Below are positions 21,444 to 32,664 of a stretch of 64,000 nucleotides of DNA, one piece after another. The DNA comes from Trichopria drosophilae (Eukaryota; Arthropoda; Insecta; Hymenoptera; Diapriidae), in assembly GCA_030407085.1 (NCBI GenBank), contig CM059585.1:66141501-66205500 (forward strand). The letters are read 5' to 3'. Positions within the stretch are counted from its first letter, which is position 1; every line of letters starts with the position of its first letter. Position numbers and translations under genes: made by a program. The notes below the pieces were generated by a model. That model had not been told where the DNA came from, made no database searches, and was given only the letters and a program-made list of their open reading frames with translations.

Positions 21444-22690
21444 AACATGCGCTACAGAGATTTCGTGTTACAGGAGATACAATTTAAAATTTTAACCGAC
21501 TGTAATTCCTTGAAGTTAACGTTTACAAAAGGATATTAACCCGCGAATTCAAGATGGGCACTGGAATTGCAAAATTTTGATTGCATGTGGATGCATTAAG
21601 CCGCATGGAAAATATATTTGACGTCCAGGATAATTCTTTCAAAATAAATATCTCTTATATCTCTTATATCGATATAGTCTCTTTTAACGAATTAATAGTT
21701 GTTGGATTAAGGGAAAAAATCGAAAGATCGGAGGACCACTTATTCGGAATGCGGAATGGATTAATATATCGAAAAAAAGGGAGTGAGTTGCTGTTTTATG
21801 TGCCCGAGTCTATGGAGAAGAGCGTTATTTAAGTACCATGATGAAGTAGTTCATCTCGGAGTTTAGAAAGCGAGAAATGCGACTTTGAGCAATTAATGGT
21901 TTCCTCAATTGAAAGATAAAGTTGAAAAAAATAGCAAGAATTGCTTAAAATGAATTTCCTTTGCGCCGAATACGCGAAAAGTTGAGGTAATTTTGCATGG
22001 CAGCATGCACAAGGACAACATCAAGTAAGGAGGCCATCAAATGCCTGAAACCGTATTTTTCGTACTTCGGAAGGCTTAAGGAAATAATATAAGATCTCGG
22101 CATTTACTTTACGTCGACAGCAACGTGCTCCCCTCAAGCGAATGGACAGCTTATGTATTAATCGTACCATTACACCAATATTGGCGAAGCTTGTCGACAA
22201 TAATAACGGTAAGCATTGGTGCAAGGTGCTTAATGAAATTGAATATGATATTAATAATACTGTAAATAAATCCACCAGTCAAACTCCAAGCAAGTTGTTA
22301 TTCGGACTTAACCAGCGTGGTTTCAAAGTCGACATTGTAAAGGAATACTTAGAGCTCGCAAATGTAAATCGGTATTTTCAACAAATATGGGATGTTGCGA
22401 ATAGTAACATTAGAAAATCACAAGAATATAATTCATTACATTTAAACAAACGGCATAAAGTAATAAAACAATACGAAGTTGGCGAATTTATAATGATCCG
22501 AAATTGCAAATGTACTCCGGGTGTCGCACGAAAACATCTACCCATATTTAAAGGACCGTATGAAATAATAAAAAATTGCGGAATTATCGCTATATCGTTG
22601 GAGATATTGACGGGTTTTAAGGAAGTCGTAAACCATACCTAAGTGTATGGGAACCGCGTCGTATGCGACCGTGGCGAAAATAAAGCACGC
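21444..22690 (+). pseudogene. Gypsy element 2: RNase H end and integrase C-terminal half
   Basis: Right after the nested element comes RFRVLQ-like text, then EIQFKILTDCNSLKLTFTKG (RNase H), then VDALSR (end of RNase H). The integrase core before 22,140 is badly degraded. The 166-codon frame at 22142-22642 is well preserved: SLCINRTITPILAKL, VLNEIEYDINNTVNKSTSQT, then PSKLLFGLNQRG and later KHLPIFKGPYEI. These correspond to the NR-T-x-MLAKL, NTT-x-R-x-TG-TPS-x-LLFG and KFKGPY-x-I blocks of the C-terminal integrase. A decayed frame then gives RRMRPW before the probable 3' UTR. Confidence 0.8.
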
Positions 22691-22699
22691 TGATTGTTC

Positions 22700-23370
22700 G
22701 CGATTTTTTAAGAGTGGATAGGAATAATTGTTAATAGTGGACGGGGCCGTCCAATAGTCAGGATGTCCGATTTGTAGGAACGAGAGCGAACGTCCTTCAA
22801 ATGCATTGTTCATCGTTTATAGATGTGCACGTAACAAATAACAAACAATTGTAATTGCAAAATTAAAACGAAGTCGATGAAATTTGAAAATCGACGGAAC
22901 GTGGCAGTTCCCAAGGCACAAGACTTGGGATCGCTTCGAACGTTCAAATTGTTTATGCTTCTTAAAATAAAATAACAGATCCGATAATTGATATGACCTT
23001 ATTTTACTCATTACGATCCTTACATTCTTTTGTTTTTTTATACTTTTTTTTTATATTTTTTACTCGTGTGACTTCGCTTTTGGCATCTTTGGCTCGTTTG
23101 TACACGCGCTTTTTCACATATAAAACACATTCACAACTTCACCATAGGGCTGAAGATTTTTTCAATTTTTTAAAATTTGTTGTGTCGTAATCGCCTATAT
23201 AATTTTCATAATAAACATCATATGAAGTGAACGTTCTTTTGTTGAAATGTCAATGATAGAATTTCCTTTCATTAGTCCAGCACTGACTTAGTGTTTAATA
23301 GTACACGTCGGCTTGTGATTTTCGTACCATACGTCATACTCGACGCTATTTAGTTTGCCTTTCCATTGCG
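22700..23370. other. Unassigned spacer, possibly gypsy 2 3' UTR/LTR
   Basis: No coding match. Position suggests the 3' untranslated part of gypsy element 2, but no LTR ends could be fixed. Confidence 0.35.
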
Positions 23371-23371
23371 A

Positions 23372-23890
23372 ACACCTTTAGTACGAACTAGATTTCACAA
23401 CAACATCTAGAACTTTCCCTGTGTATTTTCCAATTACACTGGCTAAACCAATGAGGGAAGAAAACCCTCTTCGAGCCCAAGAGCCGTACCCAGAAATTGC
23501 AAGATGATTCTGCAGATTACCAGCATTTTCATTTTTTTCTTTTTCTTCTTTGACCGCTTTATGAAATACTAATTGTACAACAGCTTTTACCGCTATTGAA
23601 ATATGTTTTAGTAAATTATAATAAGTATGTTTAGAAAATCCTCTACCTAAATCCAAAACATTTATTATAATTTGATAGCCAATACCGAGTAAACGCATTG
23701 AAAATACCAATCGGCGATTTATTTCAAAAGATGATTTAATTTGTGGACTGCTTGAAATTTGAGTTTCTGTACCACATTTACACTTTATAACTAATTGAAG
23801 ATTAAAACCTTTTTCAGCACGTTTTGCAAACTATATGACCTTTACAAGTTGTACAGACAACGATGGTTCGCAAAGTAAGAAATAAAGCGA
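23372..23890 (-). pseudogene. Mutator-like transposase fragment (PF20700-like)
   Basis: On the minus strand a cysteine pair (VCTTCKGH) comes first, then KCKCGTETQISSSPQI, then FEINRRLVFSMRLLGIGYQ. These correspond to the zinc-binding lead-in and the NRR-x-YSMRLLG block of Mutator-like transposases found in insects and cnidarians. The 110-codon frame continues with NLLKHISIAVKAVVQ and then SGYGSWARRGFSSLIG, where the family has SGDGSW. The aspartate in that block is replaced by tyrosine, so a likely catalytic residue is lost. GKVLDVVVKSS is the last recognisable block. The C-terminal two thirds are missing. Confidence 0.65.
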
Positions 23891-23899
23891 AGTTCACGA

Positions 23900-24310
23900 C
23901 TTGGTAAAGCCAAACAGGATCAATGTTCACTTCGAAATCGTCATTCATTTTCATGAAATACATATTTTTTATTTCATATTCTGATTCTTCAAGAAAAATA
24001 CGTATCTTTTGTACGAAACATTTTTTTCAAAAATGTGTTGATTTTTCGATAGAAAACACTTTTCAGCTTTGATCTTGATTTAACTTGAAATGTATTTCGT
24101 GCGAGGGCCTTCATATACATTAGACTCCTTTCGAACAGTCAATAAGATTTCCAAATTCGAGTTTGCTAATAAGTTCTTCCTCTAAAATTTATACGAGTTG
24201 AGGACTACATGTTCAACGTGTTATTCTATGATAGAGCAATTGAGGAGAGCTGAAATTTTCGTGCAAAGAAAATGACAACCAACCCTTTTCAGGGCTCATA
24301 CTCAGTAAGC
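23900..24310. other. Unassigned spacer
   Basis: No recognisable features. Confidence 0.4.
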
Positions 24311-24317
24311 ATTTAAC

Positions 24318-24445
24318 TGGTGGACGTCGAGGGGTCTTGCCTTGACTGGTTGGACTGTGATGGGTCTCGCCTTGACTCGTTGGATTGTGAGGAGTCTTGC
24401 CTTGGCTGGTTGACCGGTGAGTCGTTGACTGTGAGGGGTCTTATC
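24318..24445. repeat. 30-bp minisatellite, about four units
   Basis: Units start GGACGTCGAGGGGTCTTG, GGACTGTGATGGGTCTCG, GGATTGTGAGGAGTCTTG and GACCGGTGAGTCG. Each ends in a CCTTGACTGGTT-like tail. The last unit is rearranged. Confidence 0.75.
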
Positions 24446-24459
24446 TGTACTGAACAATT

Positions 24460-25790
24460 CTAGCTTTAGACAAAGTAAAATCTTCAAAAAGTCCTATATC
24501 GAGAAATCAAGACATTTTCGAAAAAAAATTGTTCCTACAAAAGATACGTATTTTTTCTCGGAGAATCCGAATATAAAATAAAAAATTTATGTTTTCATTA
24601 AAAAAAAAATCTTGAGCTTGATTTGATTTTGAGAATGCTATTCAAGGGCTGTTTGGATGGCCCCTCGAAGTCATATAACTTTTGTCTGAAACATTTTTCA
24701 TGAAATTACATATTTGAAGAGATAACTGGGGTGGTACATTAAATTGGTATAACCTTGTATTTGTATGTAGTGTAAAGTTAATAGTTTTCGAAATAAGCAG
24801 CATAGAAAGTTGAGAAATGCCCATATTTACGATTGATTTTCTCGAAAACTATGGGTCGAAACGACATGAACACAAAACGGAAATGTTCAGTGATTTATCA
24901 TCTACAAGGAGGTATTTTTTAATTTTAAGAGCGCTAATAACATTTTGTGATAATGGAAGTAAGCAGGGATGAACATGTTTTGTCATATCTTGTTCATGTA
25001 CATCAATATCCAATGTAGGTAAGAAACGTCAGAAAAATCAGAATTTGGACGAGGTTGTTGGCTCAATCTGCAAATTGGTGAAATTATAGCATTGAACAAG
25101 AGAAATTTCTCATTTATGAAAAACTGAAAGGATTTTTGAAAATTTTGAAAATTGTAAAAGTTACGCTATGGTGAATTTTTTGTCAAGTATTTTTTAAATA
25201 TTAATGTTTTAATATTTAACGAAACTATTCATCAGATTTTAATAAAAGTTGAATATGTTGCTTTTGAAATAATGTGTATTTAGATTAAAATATTACTGAA
25301 AAAATTTTATTTTGTCCGAAAAAAAGTAAAAATATTTGTTGGAATTGAATTTATTCGAACGGGACGAAATTGTGAGAGTTATGTGATATCACAAAAGATT
25401 TCTTATTATTTCACCTTTATTTAAAAAAAAAACAATTTGTATGGAGACTTTAATAGTTTCAGAGATATTGCAATTTTAGGGAAAGCGTGCGGCGCCCGCG
25501 CTCGCGCCTCCTGCCCGTTTAGTGTCGTTAGTAGTAAAAGGCATTTGTTCCAGCTTCGGTTGCCCCCAGACTTATATTAGGGATCACTGCTACACAAAAT
25601 GTAAGTTCTGTAAAATTGTTGTCGCGAAGTGCACCGTTAGAAAAAAACGTAAGAAAAACTGTAGTATGCGGAATGTTGTGCTCGACTTTTTTTCTGTTGA
25701 TCATACAGTCTCTTATAAATTAAATTCTAGGAGAGCCAAACTATATCTATATATATCCGAATCGCGTGACAAAACCGCGTAGTGTAGCAG
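24460..25790. other. AT-rich spacer
   Basis: Nothing coding is recognised. Around 24,640-24,740 there are echoes of the TIR family at 20.7 kb (TCTGAAACATTTTTC, ATTCAAGG), suggesting an eroded relative. A small GC-rich patch lies at 25,485-25,520. Confidence 0.35.
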
Positions 25791-25824
25791 CATTGCAATC
25801 TGCTGCTTGTACATTTCGAATAAT

Positions 25825-25890
25825 TTCTACCGGTCGGAGATCGAACTCACGAAACCAGTACGCTAACGTCTGAGCTACGAAACCGGTTTA
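25825..25890 (-). repeat. tRNA-derived SINE head
   Basis: On the minus strand, TTCGTAGCTCAGACG resembles box A. TGAGTTCGATCTCC, about 30 bp later, resembles box B. It shares CGTGAGTTCGATC with the tRNA-like sequence at 54.3 kb, so the two look like one SINE family. Acceptor arms do not pair. Confidence 0.55.
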
Positions 25891-25899
25891 ATTTAAATT

Positions 25900-26360
25900 T
25901 ATAAGATAAAGCAGAAGACGTCTAGGCGCGATACACTTTGGTTTTCCAACACCTTCTCTTAAGATCATTTCGATTGCCGAACAGCAGGCATTTTTTAAGC
26001 TAATTTTTCAACGGAAATAATAAAAATACATAAAAGCTGAAGAAAAACACGAAAAAGCTGAAAATGCATGAAAAATAAAAAAAATAACAGGGGCATCGGA
26101 ACAACGTCGGCTAAATAACAGGGTACGGGTTGGAACATTTTGGTTTCCAGCTAAATGCCGGAAAACTGTTAGCCGGCTCCGTAGTAAACAGTGCCGCATA
26201 TTAGTTAATATTATGTAAGTTAAATAATAGAATAAATAATTTTACACATGTAGATAATAAGCGTAGTATTTAGAAATAGGAGGCCACACACGTCCGCATA
26301 GTGGGGCAAATCCATAAAATCGTAGGGAAAAACACAAATTTTTTAGTTGCATATTTTCAT
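25900..26360. other. Unassigned spacer
   Basis: May include the body of the SINE at 25.8 kb. No other feature was seen. Confidence 0.35.
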
Positions 26361-26362
26361 CT

Positions 26363-26493
26363 ACATACACCGAAGAGCAACGATTGCTTCCCTATCGATC
26401 TCTTTTTATCTTTGTTTTTCATGTCCAGATACATAGGTAAAAATAAAGACAAAATATACCGATAGGGAAGCAATAGTTGCTCTAGGGTGTACG
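26363..26493. repeat. 131-bp hairpin (small inverted-repeat element)
   Basis: The left arm contains ACACCGAAGAGCAACG and ATTGCTTCCCTATCG. The right arm contains CGATAGGGAAGCAAT, AGTTGCTCTAGGGTGT. The arms pair over about 55 bp with few mismatches, leaving a loop of about 20 bp. It could be a tiny MITE or a precursor-like hairpin transcript. Confidence 0.75.
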
Positions 26494-26499
26494 TTCAGA

Positions 26500-28430
26500 T
26501 CTTGTTTACGGATAGTCCTAGAACAACATTCCGGAGCGGGCAGGAATATACCTAGTCTAAGGTCGCCTCGACATCAGTCGACATTCAGCCTCCGTTCGGT
26601 ACGCACGAAACAGGTGGATGCGTTGAAAAAATCTGGCCTGTTTTGAAGTGCTGCGAAACTGAAGAAACTATTTCAATTGGAATTCGGTAAAATGAAATCA
26701 CTTTCTGGAGGTATGTAGAATATATAGTTATGCACAGTTATTGCTGATTTTATGTTTGTAATATTTTAATCTTGCGACAAGTAAACATAAAAAATTGTAC
26801 ACTTTTTATCTAAAATCGATTTTCTAATGTAGTTTTAAAAATGTCTTCACGAGTCTCGACCTTGTTTCGACAAGGAGCTGATGGTGTATAGTGGTAAATA
26901 TAACATATTAGAAAACTGGCTGCTCAAGAGTGCTCGATGATTAGTGAGACTAATTTTTATGGAGGAACGCGTGACTCGACATTAACGGACGTTTTAATGT
27001 AATGCATTGGTTATTACGTTATAGCGTGTTGGTATATTTTCTGTCTATTAACATAAATTAATGTTTTATAAAGGTAGTGGAAATTAGTGAACATTAATTA
27101 ATGGCAATAATTACATTTTAATACAATAATTTATTATTTTAAATGTACGATTTACAAGTTACTTCGCGTTCCATTTTATGATAATCTCAAAATTTTATAT
27201 AATAGTCCTCAAAGAACTCTTAGCAGTTAGAACTGTATTTCCCACATGTTTATAATGCGTAACGGTAGGTAGCACCCTTCAAATGCACTGTAGGGTTTCC
27301 GCAGTAAAGAAAGGAGCCTCATACTGTTCAGCCTTTCTTATACCTGTTTTTTATTGACACCGAGGAGACCCTCGTAAGTTTATACACAACTCGAAAATTT
27401 TTGGTTTTCTTCAAGAACGGGGCCTTATTCCAAACGATGCTTTCCTCTGTATGCCCCGATGGGCCATGACAAAAGTTTGTTTTTACGGCGTTGATCCTTC
27501 AACTTGAAAATCTGCGCGTTAACCGTGTCGGCGGTACTGTTTGTTGCGCACCGAACATTGTAATTCGCAATTCTTATTCGTTGATTTCGGGAGCACTTGC
27601 GCAATTTTGCGTTGTGACCAAAATTTTGGAGAAGAAGACGTGACGACCGGCGTGGGTTTCGAGCCATGTTGGTTTTTCCTCGTTATCGAAAACGCATGCA
27701 CAAACCGGTATAGAATTTCAAGCGCTCTGTTTCGCCATAACAGTTGTTTACGGTATCAGATCTCGCAAACCCTCGAAAGCCTCCACGTGCTTGTCTCTTT
27801 TCTGTTTGTTTCCTTCGATACGGAAACAGTATATGCGACTCGAAACAATTTGTCGTGAATTTTGCGTCGAGACGCTTCCGATGCAAGCACATGTTCGCGC
27901 ATGTACCTACGCGTCGGTGTCTTCCATTGCGGAATAATAAACTGTACGGGTGCAAGTTGCATCTTTTTCTTATTTTTTGATTGTATGATTTGTATTATTA
28001 TTATGAAGAAAATAAAGGTGGTTTGCACAATAGTGCTATAATTGTGGTAAATCTGCTGTGTCGAGTTTATTTTATATTCTCTCACTTCCCCGTCAGAAGT
28101 GTATTGGCGTCGAAGCATCATCCTTGAGAGGTGCATCATTGACCACATTTGGGTTTGTGGCCACAGTGGATTCCATGAAATTTCTGTATTCTTTTTTCTC
28201 GTACAGAATGTATTCAAATATATCTGTTACGTGTAGTTTTTTATTTTGCCAAAAAATTTAACTTTCGAAAATTAACCATACTTTTTCTGCACAATAGGCG
28301 GCTCTTTCCTATATCACTTATATCACAAATATTCATTTTCTTCATAAATATAAAATCATTTAGTAATAATAAATTATTTTAGTATGTTTCAAGGCATAAC
28401 GCTGTTAGTGACAAATCTGAAAATCTGAAA
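26500..28430. other. Spacer without recognised genes
   Basis: Several open frames up to 153 codons exist on either strand, but none resembles a family. At 26,692 AAAATGAAATC begins seven codons ending in a GTATGT splice-donor-like site; with TCAGTC upstream at 26,573 this could be a first exon, but support is thin. Confidence 0.35.
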
Positions 28431-28539
28431 TATTAATGTATTTTGAATACATAGTATATAGTTTTGTTAAGTATAAAAATAATTTCTGAATAATGTCATT
28501 CAATTTTGTACATGTTTATATTGGTATTTTACAGAGTGT

Positions 28540-30691
28540 TCCAAAACTTCAAATCTGGGATTGTCAAGAAAAGATGTTTTCTTTATGTTGAAAGGCAGTT
28601 TAAAAAATGAACAGAAATTCGTCATTGACGTTTTGAAAGATGCAATTTTCAAAAAACCTGAACATGTGATACAAGTAGACGAGGATGAAACGTCATTATG
28701 GCTGTTATTTGCAAATTTTCGATCGTGATGGAAAGCAGCAAATAGAGGCCAAGAAAAGTTTATGCAAAAAAATGAAGAATGGTTGAAGAGTACCGTACAA
28801 TTTTCAAAATTATCTAATACTGAATGCACAACATCAACATCTGAGAAGATTGTGAAGAATGATAAAAAAGAAACATGTGGGCGACTTTCGCAATCCTTTG
28901 CTTCATCCAGCGATAAATCAAAGAGGAGAAAGACTCAAGAAGTATGTTCTACTTTATATACAGAAGAATTGGCGTATGCTGCTTAAATGAGCTTAAGAAG
29001 TTCTGGTTAAGTACATGCTGCTCAAGTTCTTAAAGATGTCACGTCAACAAGCCCAACAAGAGCCTCAAAATATATCTGCTGTTCGTTCACAAAATGAAGT
29101 ACCTTTAACCCCAGACGAAGAGCTTTCTTTAATAATCGAGAAAGGAGAATCAAGCGCTCTTATCAACCATTAAGAAATGCAGCTAAAGCACATAAATGCA
29201 AATTATATTCATCATACCATGAAGTAGAAAAAGCAAAAATCGTTGTTATCCATCAGTTCTGTACAGAATTATTAGTGAGTCGTGCGCACAAATTAAACGA
29301 CAGGCTTTACTTAATCATACCACATATAGAATTATACAACTTCAGGCTGATGTCATCGATACTCCAAATCCGGAAATTCTGAAAAAAGTAGCACTTCACT
29401 GTAAACGGGGATGTGATGGAACAAGCGGTCAACGTGTTTATAAACAAAAATTTACTGAGGATGGAAAATCTGATGGAAGCATTTTTTATACATCTCTGGT
29501 ACATTTACGATTAATATACAACAATCACGAGATGGATGAAGCAACTATTGTGTGGAAAAATCTTAGACCATTATCTCCTCGATTCTGCAGACCAATAGGA
29601 TTTAAGTTTGTACATGAAGATGTGCAGTCAACACGGAAAGAAGTTACCGACATTGAACAGCAGATTGAGGGTCTGATACCATACGCTACTGAACAAAATG
29701 GAAAATCCATTTCAGTATTTTCAGCATTGTATGTCGTTTACGAGGATAGATGGTAAAGTCTGTAATACAGTAGCCGGTACCACTTCTGCACAACACTGTT
29801 TCCTGTGCATAGCCACCTCTAATGAATTTAATGACACCCGACAATATTATAAAAATGGACATTACTAGAGATATTTTAGGATTTGGCATATCTATATTGC
29901 ATACGTGGATTGTTTTTGTTTAGTACTGTTTGCATTTGTCGTATAATCTAACAATTGAAGAGTGGCAAGCTCGTCAAGAGGAAGTGAAAAAGAATGTGAA
30001 AATACGCAAGGAAAAAATGCAGACTCAATTTCAGATAAAACTGAGGCTTATCGTTGATCGACCAAAGCCGGGATATGGCAGCTCTAACGATGGAAATGCA
30101 GCACGCCACTTTTTCGAAAATGCTGCCATATCTGCTGAAATAACAGGAGTCGATGAAAATTTAATTCACCGATTTCATGTTATTTTGCAGGTAATTTCGA
30201 GCGGTTATGACATAGACGATGAAAAATTCAAAGACTATTGCATAAATACTGCCTGTTTATTCGTTGTTTTATATCCGTGGTGTTACATGCCTGCATGTGT
30301 ACATAAAGTATTGATCCACGGAGCAGAAATTGTAAAATATGCTCTTTTACCGATCGGACAACTTTCTCAAGATGCACAAGAGTCACGCAATAAGGACATT
30401 AAAAACTAAAGACAACATCATTCAAGAAAATGTTCTAGAGAATCGAATGTGAGAGACATTTTTAATAAGCTCTTAGTAACATCAGATCCATTTCTCTTAA
30501 GCATCAGGATATTCTCCCAGACACCGGCAAAATCTATACATCACGAAGCTATACAATTGTTAAAACAAGCTGAAGTCATCAGACAAAAGACAAGGAACGA
30601 CTTCGATTTAGATACAAGTGGGTCAACATCAGAATCCGAATCGAATGATTCGAATATTGATGAATGTGACATACATGATTTTTGTTACTAG
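28540..30691 (+). pseudogene. Transib (RAG1-like) transposase pseudogene
   Basis: Transib transposases are cut-and-paste DDE enzymes related to RAG1 of V(D)J recombination. The relic reads across shifted frames for ~2.1 kb. An N-terminal region holds LSRKDVFFML. The first catalytic block follows, with CKRGCDGTSG (Asp codon 29415-29417), NLRPLSPRFCRPIGF and IEQQIEGLIPYA. The second block is DGKVCN (Asp codon 29749-29751), then a zinc-ligand pair CFLC. A well-kept 159-codon frame (29930-30409) contains NDGNAARHFFENA, SAEITGVDENLIHRF and MPACVHKVLIHGAEIV, ending in LPIGQLSQDAQESRNKD. In the family this motif is usually LSEEAQEARNKD, so the presumed third catalytic Glu appears as Gln (CAA, 30368-30370). 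At least five frameshifts or stops make it inactive. No terminal repeats of its own were found. Confidence 0.88.
29930..30409 (+). pseudogene. Best-preserved open block of the Transib pseudogene
   Basis: This 159-codon frame has no disabling mutation and is the C-terminal catalytic half of the protein. It runs from a helical lysine/glutamate-rich segment (EEWQARQEEVKKNVKIRKEK) to the third catalytic motif. The start is not a natural initiation site; the frame simply opens after upstream stops. A TAA at 30407-30409 and a frameshift separate it from the RDIFNKLLVTSDPF block that continues the family alignment. Confidence 0.8.
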
Positions 30692-30954
30692 GAGTAAATA
30701 AAGAATGACACAACATGACATGCATGACTTAATCTTTTACCACTTTACCTATATCAAGTTACTCCATAATAAATGCTTAAAAAAACGAATAAAACTAAAA
30801 TTACAAATTTCTGTCTTTTTTATCGATAATATCAATTTTACAATACTTTTAATGTTTTTGCTCTAATTTAACTCCTGAATCGTAAGCAATGACCTCGAAA
30901 GCCAAATTACATGACATTTCACGTCATATTTTCAACGTATAAACAGTTTTGACC

Positions 30955-31043
30955 GCTATTTTGGATCTGCCATTTTGAATTTTGAAAATCTGACCTCAGA
31001 TTTGTAATCAGCGACACCAAAAACCCTCCGAGTAATCAGTTTC
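30955..31043 (-). repeat. Dispersed module, copy e
   Basis: TTTGGATCTGCCATTTTGAA, AATCTGACCTCAGATTTG, TAATCAGCGACACC and CTCCGAGTAATCAGTTT match copies c and d. It lies about 260 bp after the end of the Transib coding region. Confidence 0.8.
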
Positions 31044-31075
31044 AGTCAAATGAATAGAAATTAAAATTTTTAGTC

Positions 31076-31162
31076 CGTCATATTGGCGCCGCCATTTTGA
31101 ATTTTGAAAATCTGACCTCAGATTCGTAATCAGCGACCTCGAAAACCTTCATATAAGTAATT
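31076..31162 (-). repeat. Dispersed module, copy f
   Basis: GCGCCGCCATTTTGAA, AATCTGACCTCAGATTCG, TAATCAGCGACCTCGAAAAC and ATAAGTAATTTGG. It is in tandem with copy e at about 120-bp spacing. Confidence 0.8.
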
Positions 31163-31353
31163 TGGATTTTTGGCCACGAATACCGAGCATCCGAATACGT
31201 GGCTACACGAAATACGATGTTCATTTTTTGGCTGGGAACCTGCAAGTATGAGCAAGATACACGCAGTCAAAAGCCTGGACTTCGCCAGGAAACCAAAAGC
31301 TCAGCAGTTTTCCAGGCCCAGAAGAATTCAAAATTCTGTGGGAACATTGGAGT

Positions 31354-31987
31354 CACGGTATGCCTGGACCAAAAAAAAGTTTAACTAAAATGAAACCAAA
31401 GTCTGCTTCGTGGGGAATATTCTGCATCATATTAGAAGTAAAAATCTGTTGAGATCAAAATCTTAGCTCATTCTTTTCTCGAGATATCGACGTTTTCGTT
31501 TATTGAATTTTGCGCTTATTAATAAATCATCCAGTTTTAATATTTATAACTACATGTAGGCTAACTAATAATATATAGTATTTTAAATATTTTTATGTAG
31601 TATTTTATATTATATATGTAGTATTTTAAATATTTTTTTTGTATGCATACACATGTAAAAAGACCTTCTAAACAAGACTTAAATGAAGTAAATTGGATAA
31701 TATTTGTCAAATACATGAGTTTTTTCGTATACCGAGTTCAGAGTATTTGTATGAGTTATACTCATGAAGAATTAAAGTTCGTGTAAGATTCTCATTATTT
31801 TGCGTTTCGATCCATCGTTTAATCTATTGCTCATGAGCCGATATCTCAAGAAAAGGATCAGATAGGATTTTGATGTCAACGGATTTTTACTTCTAATATG
31901 ATGCAGACTAATCCCTACGAAGCTAATTTTGCAATAAAAAAATGAACTCATTTTAGTCAAACTTTCTTTTGGTTTTGGCACACCGTG
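31354..31987. mobile_element. Non-autonomous TIR element with CACGGT ends
   Basis: The left end starts CACGGTATGCC and the right end, read inward, starts CACGGTGTGCC. The arms stay complementary for roughly 150 bp, with shared blocks AGTTTAACTAAAATGA versus AGTTTGACTAAAATGA, CTGCATCATATTAGAAG and TAAAAATC. The middle is AT-rich and non-coding. Flanks GAGT and GAGG could be a 4-bp duplication with one mismatch. The CAC-G-GTG terminal heptamer is of the type used by Transib and resembles the RAG recombination signal; Chapaev-type elements also begin with CAC. It lies 660 bp downstream of the Transib pseudogene. Confidence 0.75.
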
Positions 31988-32099
31988 GAGGATTCGTCAA
32001 CTTCGTCATGACGTTTTTCGCAGATAGTCAGTCTGATTCTGGGAGTCAACCCTGATAATTAGAGAGCCACCTATAGATCGTCTCCATCACGGACGTCGG

Positions 32100-32400
32100 G
32101 AAGTTAACGTGCTGGCCCCGTCGCGCGTAGTCCCGGCTAGCGCGTCACAAGTCGTTCGGGGGGTAGTTCGGCAATGCCGGAAATAAACACGTTCTTACAT
32201 ACATCATTCCCTTTTCCTATCACGGACTCCTGAAGCCCAATCACACATAGGATGTATTCGAAACAGGCGATTTTATTGGTGTCGGAAGTGCGATACACGA
32301 GTGATCGGATCTCGGGTTGTTGTGGCTCGTTCGCGTTGGGTATCAATCTCTTTCGCGTGTATCTAAAGAACTCGCATGTGATCCCGTCAATTCAGCACAG
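32100..32400 (+). other. Candidate LTR end and primer-binding region
   Basis: TTGGTGTCGGAAGTGCG at about 32277 resembles the primer-binding region plus leader of insect gypsy elements, which often read TTGGTGTCAGAAGTGGG. Upstream DNA is GC-richer than average and includes an AATAAA. The matching second LTR was not found, so this is tentative; gypsy pol fragments lie 1.4 kb downstream. Confidence 0.3.
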
Positions 32401-32580
32401 AAAGACATTCAAAATAACAAAATCGTGAAATACTGTGGTAAAGAGAAAAAACAAAAAACTGTGGAACTTGGCGAATAGAAAACGGACTACTCTGAAGCGA
32501 GCGTGCCAAATCCTTACCACCTACAGGAAGCCAGAAAAAAAATTGGGAGCGCAATATTTTCCAACTCGGCCAATAAAAAC

Positions 32581-32660
32581 AAAATGAGGGCGGCGACGGG
32601 AATCTATTTGACTATCTTCACCACCCTGGTCATCATAATCACGAAGGCGATCGATGGGTA
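32581..32660 (+). other. Possible short exon with hydrophobic N-terminus
   Basis: AACAAAATGAGG is a good insect initiation context. It opens a frame reading MRAATGIYLTIFTTLVIIIT, then KAIDG, and ends at a TAA that is part of GGTAAGTC, a strong splice-donor-like site. A signal-peptide-like first exon would look like this. The acceptor and second exon were not identified, so chance cannot be excluded. Confidence 0.2.
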
Positions 32661-32664
32661 AGTC

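Noticed and set aside
24318..24445. CRISPR-like array
   Set aside because: Contiguous 30-bp tandem units without spacers; an ordinary minisatellite.
26692..26720. Very short first exon (seven codons) with GTATGT donor
   Set aside because: Too short to distinguish from chance; mentioned only within the spacer entry.
27756..28217. 153-codon minus-strand frame
   Set aside because: Low-complexity isoleucine/phenylalanine stretch in the middle, no recognisable domain, and overlapping frames on the other strand of similar quality.
29307..29889. Minus-strand open frames across the Transib gene
   Set aside because: They are complements of the plus-strand transposase blocks, which carry the recognisable motifs.
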